DNA of 64,000 bases from contig CABIZD010000007.1 of the NCBI GenBank assembly GCA_902363125.1, positions 15,782 to 79,781 on the forward strand. Direction: 5' to 3'. This document shows, piece by piece, positions 45,771-53,881 of the stretch. Below the pieces are notes generated by a model, which saw only the letters and a program-made list of their open reading frames with translations, had not been told where the DNA came from and did no database searches. The translations under genes and the position numbers were made by a program. The first letter of the stretch is position 1, and each line of letters opens with the position of its first letter. This DNA is from Coriobacteriaceae bacterium (GTDB taxonomy: Bacteria; Actinomycetota; Coriobacteriia; Coriobacteriales; Coriobacteriaceae).

Positions 45771-46535
45771 TTAATCGAGCGCCTGTGCGCGAATCGCCGC
45801 GCCGATGGCACCGGCAAAGCGGGCCTGGGGCGAGGTGGTCACCGGCGACCCCAGCAGCTCGCCCAACCGTTCCACAACGTAGGCGTTCTCGCACAGACCA
45901 CCGGTCAGATAGTACGGGGCGCCCGCCGCCTGCCCGGCCATAGTGGCCACGCGCGACACGACACTCTCGATCACGCCACGCGCAATGCTCTCGCGCGGCT
46001 CACCGCGACCGATCAGGCTGATAACCTCGCTTTCGGCAAACACCGTGCACATGCTGCTGATCTTGGTGGGTTCGCCGGAACGCGCCAGGTCGGCCATCTG
46101 CTGCTGGGAAATGCCTAGGCGGTCGGCCATGATCTCCAAAAAGCGCCCCGTGCCGGCAGCGCACTTGTCGTTCATGGCGAACTTGGCCACGCGGCCACTT
46201 TTAAGCTGAATGACCTTGGTATCCTGGCCGCCCACGTCAATCACCGTGCCGTGATCGCCAAACAGGCACACGGCACCGGCACCGTGGCAGGTGATCTCGG
46301 TCACGACCTTGTGCGCATAGGGCACCGCAACGCGGCCGTAACCGGTCGCGACCACGCGTACGTCGTCACCCGTCACGTCATAACCGGCTGTAGCGAGCTC
46401 ACAGCGCAGACGCTCCGCCGCATCGACCGACGAAAACCCGGTTGGCTGCACGCACGTCCACGCCACCGAACCCTCCCCATCGACCACGGCAGCCTTAGCC
46501 GCCGTAGACCCGATATCGATCCCGATCCCTATCAT
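45771..46535 (-). CDS. 2-hydroxyacyl-CoA dehydratase activator (HgdC-like ATPase)
   Basis: A 254-residue ASKHA ATPase of the BadF/BcrA/HgdC family. GIDIGSTAAKAAVVDG (from residue 4) binds phosphate; DVGGQDTKVI and the cysteines in NDKCAAGTGRF and SSMCTVFAES fit the [4Fe-4S] cluster that bridges the homodimer. Such activators inject one electron, driven by ATP, into 2-hydroxyacyl-CoA dehydratases. The two upstream genes encode dehydratase-like subunits, so the three form one system. The RBS is AGGAGAG. A large hairpin separates it from the upstream gene. Confidence 0.92.
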   Translation of the reverse strand: MIGIGIDIGSTAAKAAVVDGEGSVAWTCVQPTGFSSVDAAERLRCELATAGYDVTGDDVRVVATGYGRVAVPYAHKVVTEITCHGAGAVCLFGDHGTVIDVGGQDTKVIQLKSGRVAKFAMNDKCAAGTGRFLEIMADRLGISQQQMADLARSGEPTKISSMCTVFAESEVISLIGRGEPRESIARGVIESVVSRVATMAGQAAGAPYYLTGGLCENAYVVERLGELLGSPVTTSPQARFAGAIGAAIRAQALD

Positions 46536-46590
46536 GGCTCTCTCCTAATCAGCAAGAAAATCAAACGATCAGACACTGCTGCGACAACGG

Positions 46591-46702
46591 CCCTCTGGCG
46601 TCTGAGGTGCCCGAGATTCCGAGCGACAAGCCCGACGAAGCGTACTCAAGGTACGCGAGGAGGGTTGGAGCCGGAAGATCGGGTGCCTCAGACGTCAGAG
46701 GG
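46591..46702. repeat. Large hairpin with variable stem, hgd copy A
   Basis: A 24-bp outer stem (CCCTCTGGCGTCTGAGGTGC... with its complement) contains three G-T pairs if read as plus-strand RNA. The inner head has GCGTAC...GTACGC. The right arm overlaps the last three codons of the upstream dehydratase gene. It shares AGGTGCCCGAG and AAGATCGGGTGCC with the copy at 47896. Confidence 0.8.
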
Positions 46703-47858
46703 TTTCGATAAAGGCGGCGATGCGCGTCTCAATCTGGCCCATGTCACCGTTGCTGTAGTCGGTCTCGATCTTCATATACGGAATACCCGCGCCCTCGACA
46801 GCCTCCTGCATGCACGCACTCTCCACGTTAAAGGTGTGGCACGCCTGGAGCACGTTCTCCACTACGCCATCGACGTGATACTTCTCGCACATGGCCAGCG
46901 TATTTTCCATACGGCCGTCGTTGGGCGTCATGACCGAGCAGTTAATGTCCAGGTAGCGGTCTGCGATAGCGCGCAGAATGTCGGGTGCGTCCGGGTCGAT
47001 CATCATGGCAGCCGTGCGCTCGCCCGAGCAATCGTCCATGCACACGACCACGCCGCCGTTGGACTCGATGGTGCGACCGATCTTGTTGATCACGCCGCCC
47101 ACGGGGCAACCGGTAATCAGGATGCGCTTAGCATCTGCCGCGACCGGGCGCTCTCCAGCCTCGTAGGCCTCGCGCAGCTTGGCAACCTTTTGCTCCAGCT
47201 GCTGCGTATAGGCCTCGATATCAAAGCTGAACGTGCCGGCGAACATGGTGCTCATCAGGTCGACGCCGCTCATAGCCGCCGGCTGGTTGGCCTGCAGGGC
47301 GAACATCTCGAGCTGGGCGGCACGCAGGCGATTGCGACGACGGACAGCGGCGCGCAGGTCGTCATCGGTGATCGTAATACCGTAGAAGTTCTCGAGCTCC
47401 TCCTTGAGCAGGCGGCACTCCTCGTACCAGCCTTTACGCTCGTAGGCGCGATCGCGACCCTGCGGAAGATGCAGAATGTGCGTGCGCTTGAGCTCGTTGA
47501 GCAGTTCGTACATCTTCTTCTTGCCGTCGCAGGTGGTCTCGCCGATGATCATGTCGCTAAAGTACGTAAACGGACACTTTTGCGAATAGGCAAAACCATA
47601 CGTAGACTTGATGAGCGGGCACAGGTTTGCCGGCAGCACCTTCTCGGCCTCGGGAATCACCTCGTCGGACGTACCACACAGAGCCACGCTCGAGGCGCCC
47701 GCGGCATCGATAATCTCGAGCGGCGTATAGCTGCACAGATACCCGACAAGACGATTGCCCGCCTGCTTGTAATCCTTAACGCGAATAAACGCGGCCTTGC
47801 GCTGCTCGTTGAACTCCTCAAACGTGGACGGCAACGGCTGCTCAATATTTTCCGACAT
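46695..47858 (-). CDS. 2-hydroxyacyl-CoA dehydratase subunit (HgdB/FldB-like), 387 residues
   Basis: Dehydratase-family iron-sulfur protein. Conserved cysteines occur in [25 protein letters not shown] and [13 protein letters not shown], the usual [4Fe-4S] binding pattern of this family. The C-terminal half resembles the upstream gene product. The start is [11 protein letters not shown] with AGGAG before it; the same frame is open for 120 more codons over the intergenic hairpin, but that stretch has shadow composition and no ribosome site. With the sister subunit it would remove water from a 2-hydroxyacyl-CoA. No CoA-transferase gene is adjacent, so the substrate is unknown. Confidence 0.88.
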   Translation of the reverse strand: MSENIEQPLPSTFEEFNEQRKAAFIRVKDYKQAGNRLVGYLCSYTPLEIIDAAGASSVALCGTSDEVIPEAEKVLPANLCPLIKSTYGFAYSQKCPFTYFSDMIIGETTCDGKKKMYELLNELKRTHILHLPQGRDRAYERKGWYEECRLLKEELENFYGITITDDDLRAAVRRRNRLRAAQLEMFALQANQPAAMSGVDLMSTMFAGTFSFDIEAYTQQLEQKVAKLREAYEAGERPVAADAKRILITGCPVGGVINKIGRTIESNGGVVVCMDDCSGERTAAMMIDPDAPDILRAIADRYLDINCSVMTPNDGRMENTLAMCEKYHVDGVVENVLQACHTFNVESACMQEAVEGAGIPYMKIETDYSNGDMGQIETRIAAFIETL

Positions 47859-47895
47859 ATAACTCCTTAACAAACCTTTTAACCAACCAAGGAAA

Positions 47896-47997
47896 CGGCT
47901 TTCCCAGGTGCCCGAGGTTGCCGTGAAAGAGGAGCGTCGCGTACTTTGGTACGCAAGCGACGGTTTGAACAGCAAGATCGGGTGCCTGGGGAAGCCG
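47896..47997. repeat. Large hairpin with variable stem, hgd copy B
   Basis: 20-bp outer arms (CGGCTTTCCCAGGTGCCCGA and complement with three G-T pairs on plus-strand RNA) around a 62-nt head whose tip is GCGTACTTTGGTACGC. It lies between the two dehydratase genes and is related to the copy at 46591. Confidence 0.8.
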
Positions 47998-48012
47998 CCG
48001 GGACGAATAGTC

Positions 48013-49296
48013 CTAAATGGTTTCCAAGAAAGCCTCAATCCTGGTTTGCAGTTGGCCTGCATCCTCGCCGGCGTAGTCGGTCGTGATGTGCATAAATGGA
48101 ATGCCTGCCTCCTCGGCGGCCTTCTCCACGGCAAACGACTCCATCTCGTAGAGCGTGCAGAACTGCAGGGCCACGTCGACGATGCCGTCGGCGTGCAGGT
48201 CCTTGGCCATCTGGACAACGTCCTTCATACGCTGGTCGTTGGGCGTAAAGACGGCGCAGTTGATCTTAAAGTAGCGCTCGGCGATGGCATCGAGCATCTC
48301 GTCAACCGTCTCACCGGACTCGTCGACCAGGTCCTTGTAATAGCGCGAACCCGTGCAGGACTCCTCGCCTACCACAACGCCGCCGGCCTTCTCGATGAGG
48401 TTGAACAGCTTCCAGTTGGGCACGGCCATGGGCGTGCCGGTGTACAGGATGCGCTTGGTCCCCTTGGGCGCCACGCCCTCGCCGGCCTCGACACGCTGCT
48501 CGCACTCAGCCGCCATATCGTTGATGGCCCCGGTCAGACGCGGCGTGTCGTCCATAAAGGCGGCCTGAACGGTCAGCAGGCTGTCGAGACCGCTGATGGG
48601 CGCTGGGTCGGCAGCGCGCGTGGCAGCGAGGCGCTGCAGGGCACGGCGCTTCTCATTGACGGCGTGGATGGCGGCTTTCAGACGCTCAGGCGTAATCGTG
48701 ACGCCGCACTCTTCCTCGATCTTGGCGGCGAGCTTCTTGACCTCGGCCTTCCAGGTCACAAGCGTCGACTCGTCGTGTACGTTGGGAATATCCATGACGT
48801 ACATGTTCTTTTGCGTGGCAAAGAACTCGTAGGCTTTCTTCTTGCCGTCGCAGGTGTTCTCGCCTACCACCAAGTCACTCGACTCAATGTAGGGGCAGAC
48901 CTCGCCCAGCTTAAAGCCGGCAAAGCTCTTGATGAGCGGACAAGTGTTGCGCGGCAAGTGCTCCTCGACCTTGTCGGTCGCCCAATCGGCACCCGAGCAC
49001 AGACCAACGGGAATGCCGTCGCAGGCGAGCACAATCTCCTCGGGCACGTAGACGCAGAAGCTGCCCACGATCTTGGTGGCCTCGCCGGCCTCCTTCTTGT
49101 CGAGCATCTCCTTAATACGGCCGCTGTGGATGTTGGTGGCGACAAAATCCAGGTAGGACGTGGACTTGGGGCGATTGTTCTGCGTCAGGAACATATCGCC
49201 GTACATCTGGCCCACGGCGCCCAGCAGCATGTCGTGGTCGGCAAGATTCATGCCGAGGCTCTCCCACATCGGATGGAAATCGAATTCTTCAGCCAT
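48013..49296 (-). CDS. 2-hydroxyacyl-CoA dehydratase subunit (HgdA/HgdB-like), 427 residues
   Basis: Second dehydratase-family protein, larger than its neighbour. Cysteines sit in [28 protein letters not shown] and [15 protein letters not shown]. The C-terminus ([34 protein letters not shown]) is close in sequence to the downstream gene, so the pair may come from duplication; both could form a heterodimer. It is the first full-length gene of the hgd operon and has a GAGAGGGG site. A leader peptide and about 160 nt of untranslated RNA precede it. Confidence 0.9.
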   Translation of the reverse strand: MAEEFDFHPMWESLGMNLADHDMLLGAVGQMYGDMFLTQNNRPKSTSYLDFVATNIHSGRIKEMLDKKEAGEATKIVGSFCVYVPEEIVLACDGIPVGLCSGADWATDKVEEHLPRNTCPLIKSFAGFKLGEVCPYIESSDLVVGENTCDGKKKAYEFFATQKNMYVMDIPNVHDESTLVTWKAEVKKLAAKIEEECGVTITPERLKAAIHAVNEKRRALQRLAATRAADPAPISGLDSLLTVQAAFMDDTPRLTGAINDMAAECEQRVEAGEGVAPKGTKRILYTGTPMAVPNWKLFNLIEKAGGVVVGEESCTGSRYYKDLVDESGETVDEMLDAIAERYFKINCAVFTPNDQRMKDVVQMAKDLHADGIVDVALQFCTLYEMESFAVEKAAEEAGIPFMHITTDYAGEDAGQLQTRIEAFLETI

Positions 49297-49455
49297 AACG
49301 GTTCCCCTCTCGAACCAAAAACGGATAACAGCGGTATCGATGCACGACGGACGGCGATTGCCCGACCGTGCTCAAACCCGGAATTTTAGGGAACCTGCTT
49401 TGCGGTCGATTATTTAGTTGTGCGTCGTCTCTCCCGGAGCCGTGAACATACCTGC

Positions 49456-49524
49456 TCATATGCGACTCCGAGCCATATACAGGGCGCGCGCGGCAACGCG
49501 GCGAATATATGTCGTCTGCGGCAT
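49456..49524 (-). CDS. Probable 22-residue leader peptide of the hgd operon
   Basis: A short frame starting MPQTTYIRRVAARAL and rich in arginine and alanine. It has the best ribosome site in the area: AAAGGAGG eight bases before ATG. It starts about 24 nt after the predicted transcription start and ends 160 nt before the first dehydratase gene. Such a strong site on a tiny frame suggests a leader peptide or small protein. There is no homology that I recognise. Confidence 0.5.
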   Translation of the reverse strand: MPQTTYIRRVAARALYMARSRI

Positions 49525-49544
49525 GTGCGCACCCTCCTTTACAA

Positions 49545-49556
49545 GTTGAGATCAAC
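49545..49556. promoter_or_regulatory. Operator-like palindrome at the hgd transcription start
   Basis: GTTGAGATCAAC, 5-bp arms around two bases, overlapping the edge of the -10 box and the predicted start. A second palindrome TTATC-N6-GATAA lies upstream at 49634-49649. An FNR-type regulator is conceivable but not shown. Confidence 0.4.
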
Positions 49557-49583
49557 TATATCAACGGTCATCGACCATGCGAA
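49555..49583 (-). promoter_or_regulatory. Promoter of the hgd operon
   Basis: Minus strand TTCGCA (49578-49583), 17-bp spacer, TATAGT (49555-49560). It lies after the mod-operon terminator, so the dehydratase genes form their own transcript. Confidence 0.6.
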
Positions 49584-49677
49584 CACCGTTGACATTCGTA
49601 CGACAGCGTCGTGTGCCGTCGTTTAATAAATAATTATCTTGATTGATAAGAGTTTGTCATTCCTCATTCGGCGAACG

Positions 49678-49716
49678 GCAAAAACAAAGCCGCCGAGGCT
49701 TATATTCCCCGACGGC
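49678..49716 (-). terminator. Terminator of the mod operon
   Basis: GCCGTCGGGG / CCTCGGCGGC hairpin followed on the minus strand by TTTGTTTTTG, 12 bp past the modC stop codon. Confidence 0.85.
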
Positions 49717-49727
49717 ATTACCCGGCG

Positions 49728-50798
49728 CTATCGACAAACCAAATGGATCCTGCTGGCATCAAAATGCATGTGCAGCGTCTCGCCTGCTTGCGGCAGCTCG
49801 TCGACAGGCATGCCCACTTTGTTGACCTTCCACTGCAGGCGCGTCGGCGCATCGGCACGCGGCACATCCAGCAGCAGCAGGCGCTCAAAGCGCGAATCGC
49901 TCACACGGGCCACGTGCAAATCATAGCTGTTGCGACCCCGCTCGGCACGGTTGTCCACATGGAAGTAGCTCGCACGAATACCCAGGTACGCCACGTTATC
50001 GGGAACCTCACGGCCCACGTTGAAGGTCATGCCCCAGTCCAGGGCCTCAACTTCCTGAAGCCCGATCTTGCGCGCGCGGCTCGTATTCTTGCAGCCCGTC
50101 AGGCGCAGCGCAGCCAAGGTTTGCGGCCGGCGGACCACGTCCTCGACGGAGCCGATCTCCTCCACATGCCCGTCGTGCATCACGCAAATGCGCTCGCACA
50201 GGCGGCACGCTTCGTCGATGTCGTGGCTCACATAGAGCACGGTGCGGCTGCATACATCGAACAGGTCAAGCATGTTCTGTTCGAGCGCGCTCTTAAGATA
50301 GGAATCGAGTGCGCTCATGGGCTCATCGAACATAAAGATGCCCGGATGCGCCGCCACCATGCGCGCAAGCGCCACGCGTTGCTGCTGACCGCCCGAGAGG
50401 CGCACGGGGTAGCGGTCGACAAAATCGGCCAGACCGAAAATGCCCAGATAACGCTCGGCGAGCTTTTTGCGCGCGGCGGCGTCACCCGCATCCTTAACAC
50501 CGGCGCAAACGTTATCGGCCACCGTCATGTTGGGAAACAGCTGATAGTTTTGGAACAGCAGGGCGCATTTTCGCTCCTGGGGCGACAGGTTGATACCCGC
50601 CGCCGAGTCAAAAAAGGTCACGCCGTTGACGACGATCTTGCCCTCGTCGGGTGTCTCCACGCCGGCAATGCAGCGCAACGTGCAGCTCTTGCCGCAACCC
50701 GAGGCGCCCAGCAGTGCCACGCGCTCCTCGCCGGCCTCAAGCTGCATGTCGAGCACAAACCCGGGATAACGTTTCTTAATATCCAAAACGAGCGACAT
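49728..50798 (-). CDS. modC: Molybdate ABC transporter ATP-binding protein
   Basis: A 356-residue ABC ATPase. Walker A GASGCGKS (residues 31-38), Q-loop QNYQLFP, signature LSGGQQQRVALAR, Walker B IFMFDEPMSALD and the H-loop SHDIDEA are all present. A C-terminal domain (from about 235) corresponds to the oxyanion-binding MOP region of ModC, though strongly diverged. It powers molybdate uptake with the adjacent permease and binding protein, 3 bp from modB. RBS GGGAGG. Confidence 0.88.
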   Translation of the reverse strand: MSLVLDIKKRYPGFVLDMQLEAGEERVALLGASGCGKSCTLRCIAGVETPDEGKIVVNGVTFFDSAAGINLSPQERKCALLFQNYQLFPNMTVADNVCAGVKDAGDAAARKKLAERYLGIFGLADFVDRYPVRLSGGQQQRVALARMVAAHPGIFMFDEPMSALDSYLKSALEQNMLDLFDVCSRTVLYVSHDIDEACRLCERICVMHDGHVEEIGSVEDVVRRPQTLAALRLTGCKNTSRARKIGLQEVEALDWGMTFNVGREVPDNVAYLGIRASYFHVDNRAERGRNSYDLHVARVSDSRFERLLLLDVPRADAPTRLQWKVNKVGMPVDELPQAGETLHMHFDASRIHLVCR

Positions 50799-50801
50799 GG
50801 C

Positions 50802-52244
50802 CTATCGACCTCCCGTCGAGACGGCGTCATCGCGCATGAGTTCGGCCAGCGCCTCGCGATCGATACGCAAGGCATCACCGCCCACCGGGTCGAGCGAATC
50901 GCCCTGTCCGGCGAGCTCTTTGGCCTGCTTGCGCTCCGCACGGGAGAGACCGCGCTCGCGATACTTTTGAGAATGCGCCGTGTACATGTTGATGAATAGG
51001 ATGACCAGGAAGCTGAACGCTATTACGACCACGACCCAAAAGAGAGCCACCGACGTATTGCCGCCCATCCACTCAAAGTAAATCGCAATGGGAATGGTCT
51101 GCGTAATGCCGGCGTAGTTGCCCGCAAAGAACAGCGTGCAGCCAAACTCGCCCATCGCGCGAGCGAAGGCGAGCACCGTGCCCGCCGCGATTGAGGGCCA
51201 GCCGAGCGGCATCATGAGCTTGGCAAAGATGCGACGTTCGGACCACCCCAAGGTTCGCGCGGCGTCGAGCATCTGCGTGTCGAGGCTATCGAAGGCTCCG
51301 AGCGCCGTGCGGTAGACCAGCGGAAACGACACAACGACAGCCGAAATGACCGCCGCGGGCCAGGTAAAGACGATCGAGATGCCGTGCGCGATGAGCCATT
51401 GGCCCACCCCGGTCGAGCGGCCAAACAGCATGAGGAGCAGAAAGCCGCAGACCGTGGGCGGCAGCACCATAGGAATCGTAAAGACCGAATCGAGCAGGCC
51501 CTTGATGCGACTCGAGGTACCCATAGTCTTCCACGCGGCGAACAGGCCCAGTGCAAAGGCAATCACCAGGGCAAGGCCGCTCGTTTTGATAGACACCCAA
51601 AACGGGCGGTAGTCGATGCCGCCTAAAAAGGAGGCCAGAGAGGTCAAGGGCCCCTGCTCATCCCGCAACACGACAGACGATGCCTCTACCATTTGAGCGC
51701 TATCAAGCCAACGCGCGCCGCCCTTGGCATCACCCGAGGCCGATGCAATCACCACATAGCGGTCCCCATCCGCACCGCGCTCGTCAAAGCCATAGGTATA
51801 ACCGCCGGCATCAAAAGTTGTTTCCGCCGTGACACACCAAGGAAGATCCACGTCCCCCAGCTGCGCACCTCCCATGCAGTTTGCGCTGTCGAGCTTACAG
51901 ACGAGGGCCTTGAGACCCGATACGCACTCGTTGTCCTGCGGATCCAATCCATACTTCTCGACCGCCTTGGGCGATATCCACACCACAACGCGATCGGCAG
52001 CAGGCGCCACCACAAGGTCCACGTCCTCGTCAACGGGAAACCGGTAGCCCTCAGGCTGGCCCTCCATGGCACGAGCGGTCCCCTTGGCCAGCCGCTCAAA
52101 ACCCTCGATCCCATAGGAAAGCCCATGAGCGGTCGCAGCAACCTGGGCCCCGTCCTCAGCGTCCCCAGCAAACGCAAATCCCGGCACCCAGCAAAGCGCG
52201 AAGGTCAAAGCACAGGCGACAAGCATGCGGAATCTATTAAGCAC
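50802..52244 (-). CDS. modB: Molybdate ABC permease ModB with extra N-terminal domain
   Basis: A 480-residue protein, about twice the usual ModB. Residues 1-25 are a signal or anchor segment (MLVACALTFALCW). An extracytoplasmic domain of about 190 residues follows, of no family I recognise, with a DLVVAPAADRVVVWISP stretch. From about 215 comes a standard BPD permease with five to six helices; the EAA-type loop contains AARTLGWSERRIFAKLMMPLGWP. A charged tail of about 55 residues ends the protein. The start is taken as GTG with GGAG at six bases; the ATG 18 nt later lacks a site. Confidence 0.82.
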   Translation of the reverse strand: MLNRFRMLVACALTFALCWVPGFAFAGDAEDGAQVAATAHGLSYGIEGFERLAKGTARAMEGQPEGYRFPVDEDVDLVVAPAADRVVVWISPKAVEKYGLDPQDNECVSGLKALVCKLDSANCMGGAQLGDVDLPWCVTAETTFDAGGYTYGFDERGADGDRYVVIASASGDAKGGARWLDSAQMVEASSVVLRDEQGPLTSLASFLGGIDYRPFWVSIKTSGLALVIAFALGLFAAWKTMGTSSRIKGLLDSVFTIPMVLPPTVCGFLLLMLFGRSTGVGQWLIAHGISIVFTWPAAVISAVVVSFPLVYRTALGAFDSLDTQMLDAARTLGWSERRIFAKLMMPLGWPSIAAGTVLAFARAMGEFGCTLFFAGNYAGITQTIPIAIYFEWMGGNTSVALFWVVVVIAFSFLVILFINMYTAHSQKYRERGLSRAERKQAKELAGQGDSLDPVGGDALRIDREALAELMRDDAVSTGGR

Positions 52245-52312
52245 GAAAAGCTCCAAGCGAATACAAGAACGGAGTGAAACACAAAACGATGGAATTATCG
52301 CGCCAAGCCGCA

Positions 52313-53188
52313 CTACGCGGAAAGCTCAAAGCCGTACTTGGCCCAAATCTTCTGAGCCTTCTTGTTGGTCAGACAGAAGTCGATGAACGCCTTGGCTTCG
52401 TCGGCGTGCTCGGAGCTCTCGGCAACGGCACCCGGATACACGATGGGCTTGTGCGAGTCCTCGGGACACACGAAGGCCTCCTCGATGCCGTCGTAGCGGA
52501 AGATATCGGAGCTGTAGACAAATCCAGCCACGCAGTCGCCCGTGGACACATAGGCGGCGGCGGTACCAACTTTGTCGGCCAGGGCCACCTTGTCGGCGAT
52601 CTCGGGCGCATACTCGCCGTCGTCGCCCTCGGTGCCGGTGTAGAGGCCCACGGAAGCCAGCGCCTGGTTGGCGTACTTGCCGGCGGGGACGGTCTTGGCG
52701 TCGCCGATGGCGATCTTGCCGTCCAGGTTCGCGACGTCGGCGATGGCCTCGATCTTGGTGTCGGAGCCCTCGGCGCGAATAATCACGAGGTCGTTGACGA
52801 ACATGTCCTCACGCGTGTCGGCGTCGACGAGCTCGGCGGTCTCAGCGTCATCCATGGTACCCTTGGAAGCGGTGATGAGCACGTCGACCGTGGCGCCGGC
52901 CTTCATCTGCTCAACGAGGTCGCCGGAGGCCTTAAACTGCGTATCGGCAAAGGTGGTGCCGGTCTGGTCGGTGTAGAGCTCCTGGACCTCGGGAAGGGCC
53001 TTCTCGAGGGAGTTGGCGGCAAAGACCTGCAGCTCGACGGTTTCCTTCTTGGAAGAGGCCTTGGCGGAGCCGGCATCGGATCCGGCCGGCTCGGACGTCT
53101 TGCTGCCCGAGCAACCGGCAAGACCAAGGCCGGCAGCGGCGACAGCAGAAAGTGAGACGAATCCGCGGCGAGAAACCAAATCGAACAT
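52313..53188 (-). CDS. modA: Molybdate-binding lipoprotein
   Basis: A 291-residue substrate-binding protein. A lipoprotein signal ends in LGLAGCSGS (Cys near residue 26), so it is anchored to the outer face of the membrane. The mature part matches ModA: LQVFAANSLEKALPEV, VDVLITASKG, KIAIGDAKTVPAGKYANQAL and the C-terminal FIDFCLTNKKAQ segment. It delivers molybdate or tungstate to ModB. The ATG (MFDLVSRRG) has AAAGGG upstream. A 68-bp gap to modB suits one operon. Confidence 0.92.
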   Translation of the reverse strand: MFDLVSRRGFVSLSAVAAAGLGLAGCSGSKTSEPAGSDAGSAKASSKKETVELQVFAANSLEKALPEVQELYTDQTGTTFADTQFKASGDLVEQMKAGATVDVLITASKGTMDDAETAELVDADTREDMFVNDLVIIRAEGSDTKIEAIADVANLDGKIAIGDAKTVPAGKYANQALASVGLYTGTEGDDGEYAPEIADKVALADKVGTAAAYVSTGDCVAGFVYSSDIFRYDGIEEAFVCPEDSHKPIVYPGAVAESSEHADEAKAFIDFCLTNKKAQKIWAKYGFELSA

Positions 53189-53238
53189 ATTCAACCCTTT
53201 CGGACCTTGTGCCCGGGTACCCCACCGCGGGCTTTAAT

Positions 53239-53300
53239 CTGCAACCAGATTATACTTCTGCGCGAATAATGTTAGTGAGAAATTATTCTCGCCAGAGAAT
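53239..53300 (-). promoter_or_regulatory. modA promoter and operator region
   Basis: Minus-strand TATAAT at 53239-53244 lacks a good -35. Just upstream lie two overlapping palindromes: GAGAA-ATTA-TTCTC (53277-53290) and ATTCTC-GCCA-GAGAAT (53285-53300). The position fits an activator or a molybdate-responsive regulator; the sequence is unlike the ModE site of E. coli. Confidence 0.5.
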
Positions 53301-53341
53301 ATAGTTTCGAGTTAGCGTGCACCTCGGCGTCGCTTCGGCGG

Positions 53342-53378
53342 AAAACAAAGGCGGAGCAGCCGTTTAGGTCGCCCCGCC
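53342..53378 (-). terminator. Terminator of moeA-mog
   Basis: GGCGGGGC / GCTCCGCC hairpin followed by TTTGTTTTC on the minus strand, 13 bp past the mog stop codon. It separates the cofactor genes from modABC. Confidence 0.8.
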
Positions 53379-53391
53379 GCAGGTAAACCGC

Positions 53392-53871
53392 TTAGTTGGT
53401 ATGTCCGCCGCCCGCTGTCATCTGAGCTGCGTGCTCCAGCTGATCTGCTATGGCCTCCCAGCTTTCGCGGGCGGCCTTCGTAGAACCGGGAAAGTTTACG
53501 ACAAGTGTATGACCTCGTTGCATGCAAATAGCGCGCGAGAGCATGGCGCGGCGCGTCTTGGTCATGGAGTACGCACGGATCGCCTCGGCAATACCCGGCA
53601 CATCGCGGTCGCAGACGGCACGCGTCGCCTCGGGCGTCACATCGCGCATCGAAAGCCCCGTGCCGCCGCAGGTGAGCACGACATTGGCGTGACACTCATC
53701 GGCGGCCTCCACGATGGCATCACCAATCTCGCTGACGTCGTCGCGCACGACCACATGTGAGGCGACCGTCCAGCCCTGTGCCTCGATAAGCTCCTCGAGT
53801 GCGGCCCCAGCCTCGTCCTGGGCAAGGTCGCGCGTATCCGAGCACGTCACGATCGAAATCTTCAACTCCAT
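53392..53871 (-). CDS. mog: Molybdopterin adenylyltransferase MogA/MoaB
   Basis: A 159-residue enzyme that activates molybdopterin with AMP before molybdenum insertion. The substrate motif is intact: LTCGGTGLSMRDVTPEAT (about residues 66-83), and the C-terminus has LVVNFPGSTKAARES. Start MELKISIVTCSD with AGGAGG at six bases; 31 more codons of open frame upstream lie within moeA and are not used. It follows moeA by 10 bp. MogA and MoaB cannot be told apart here. Confidence 0.93.
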   Translation of the reverse strand: MELKISIVTCSDTRDLAQDEAGAALEELIEAQGWTVASHVVVRDDVSEIGDAIVEAADECHANVVLTCGGTGLSMRDVTPEATRAVCDRDVPGIAEAIRAYSMTKTRRAMLSRAICMQRGHTLVVNFPGSTKAARESWEAIADQLEHAAQMTAGGGHTN

Positions 53872-53881
53872 AGCGATCCTC

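Noticed and set aside
47859-48218. 120-codon N-terminal extension of the 387-residue dehydratase subunit
   Set aside because: It runs through the intergenic hairpin and the neighbouring gene in a wrong frame, without ribosome site; the ATG at 47858 has AGGAG and starts family-like sequence.
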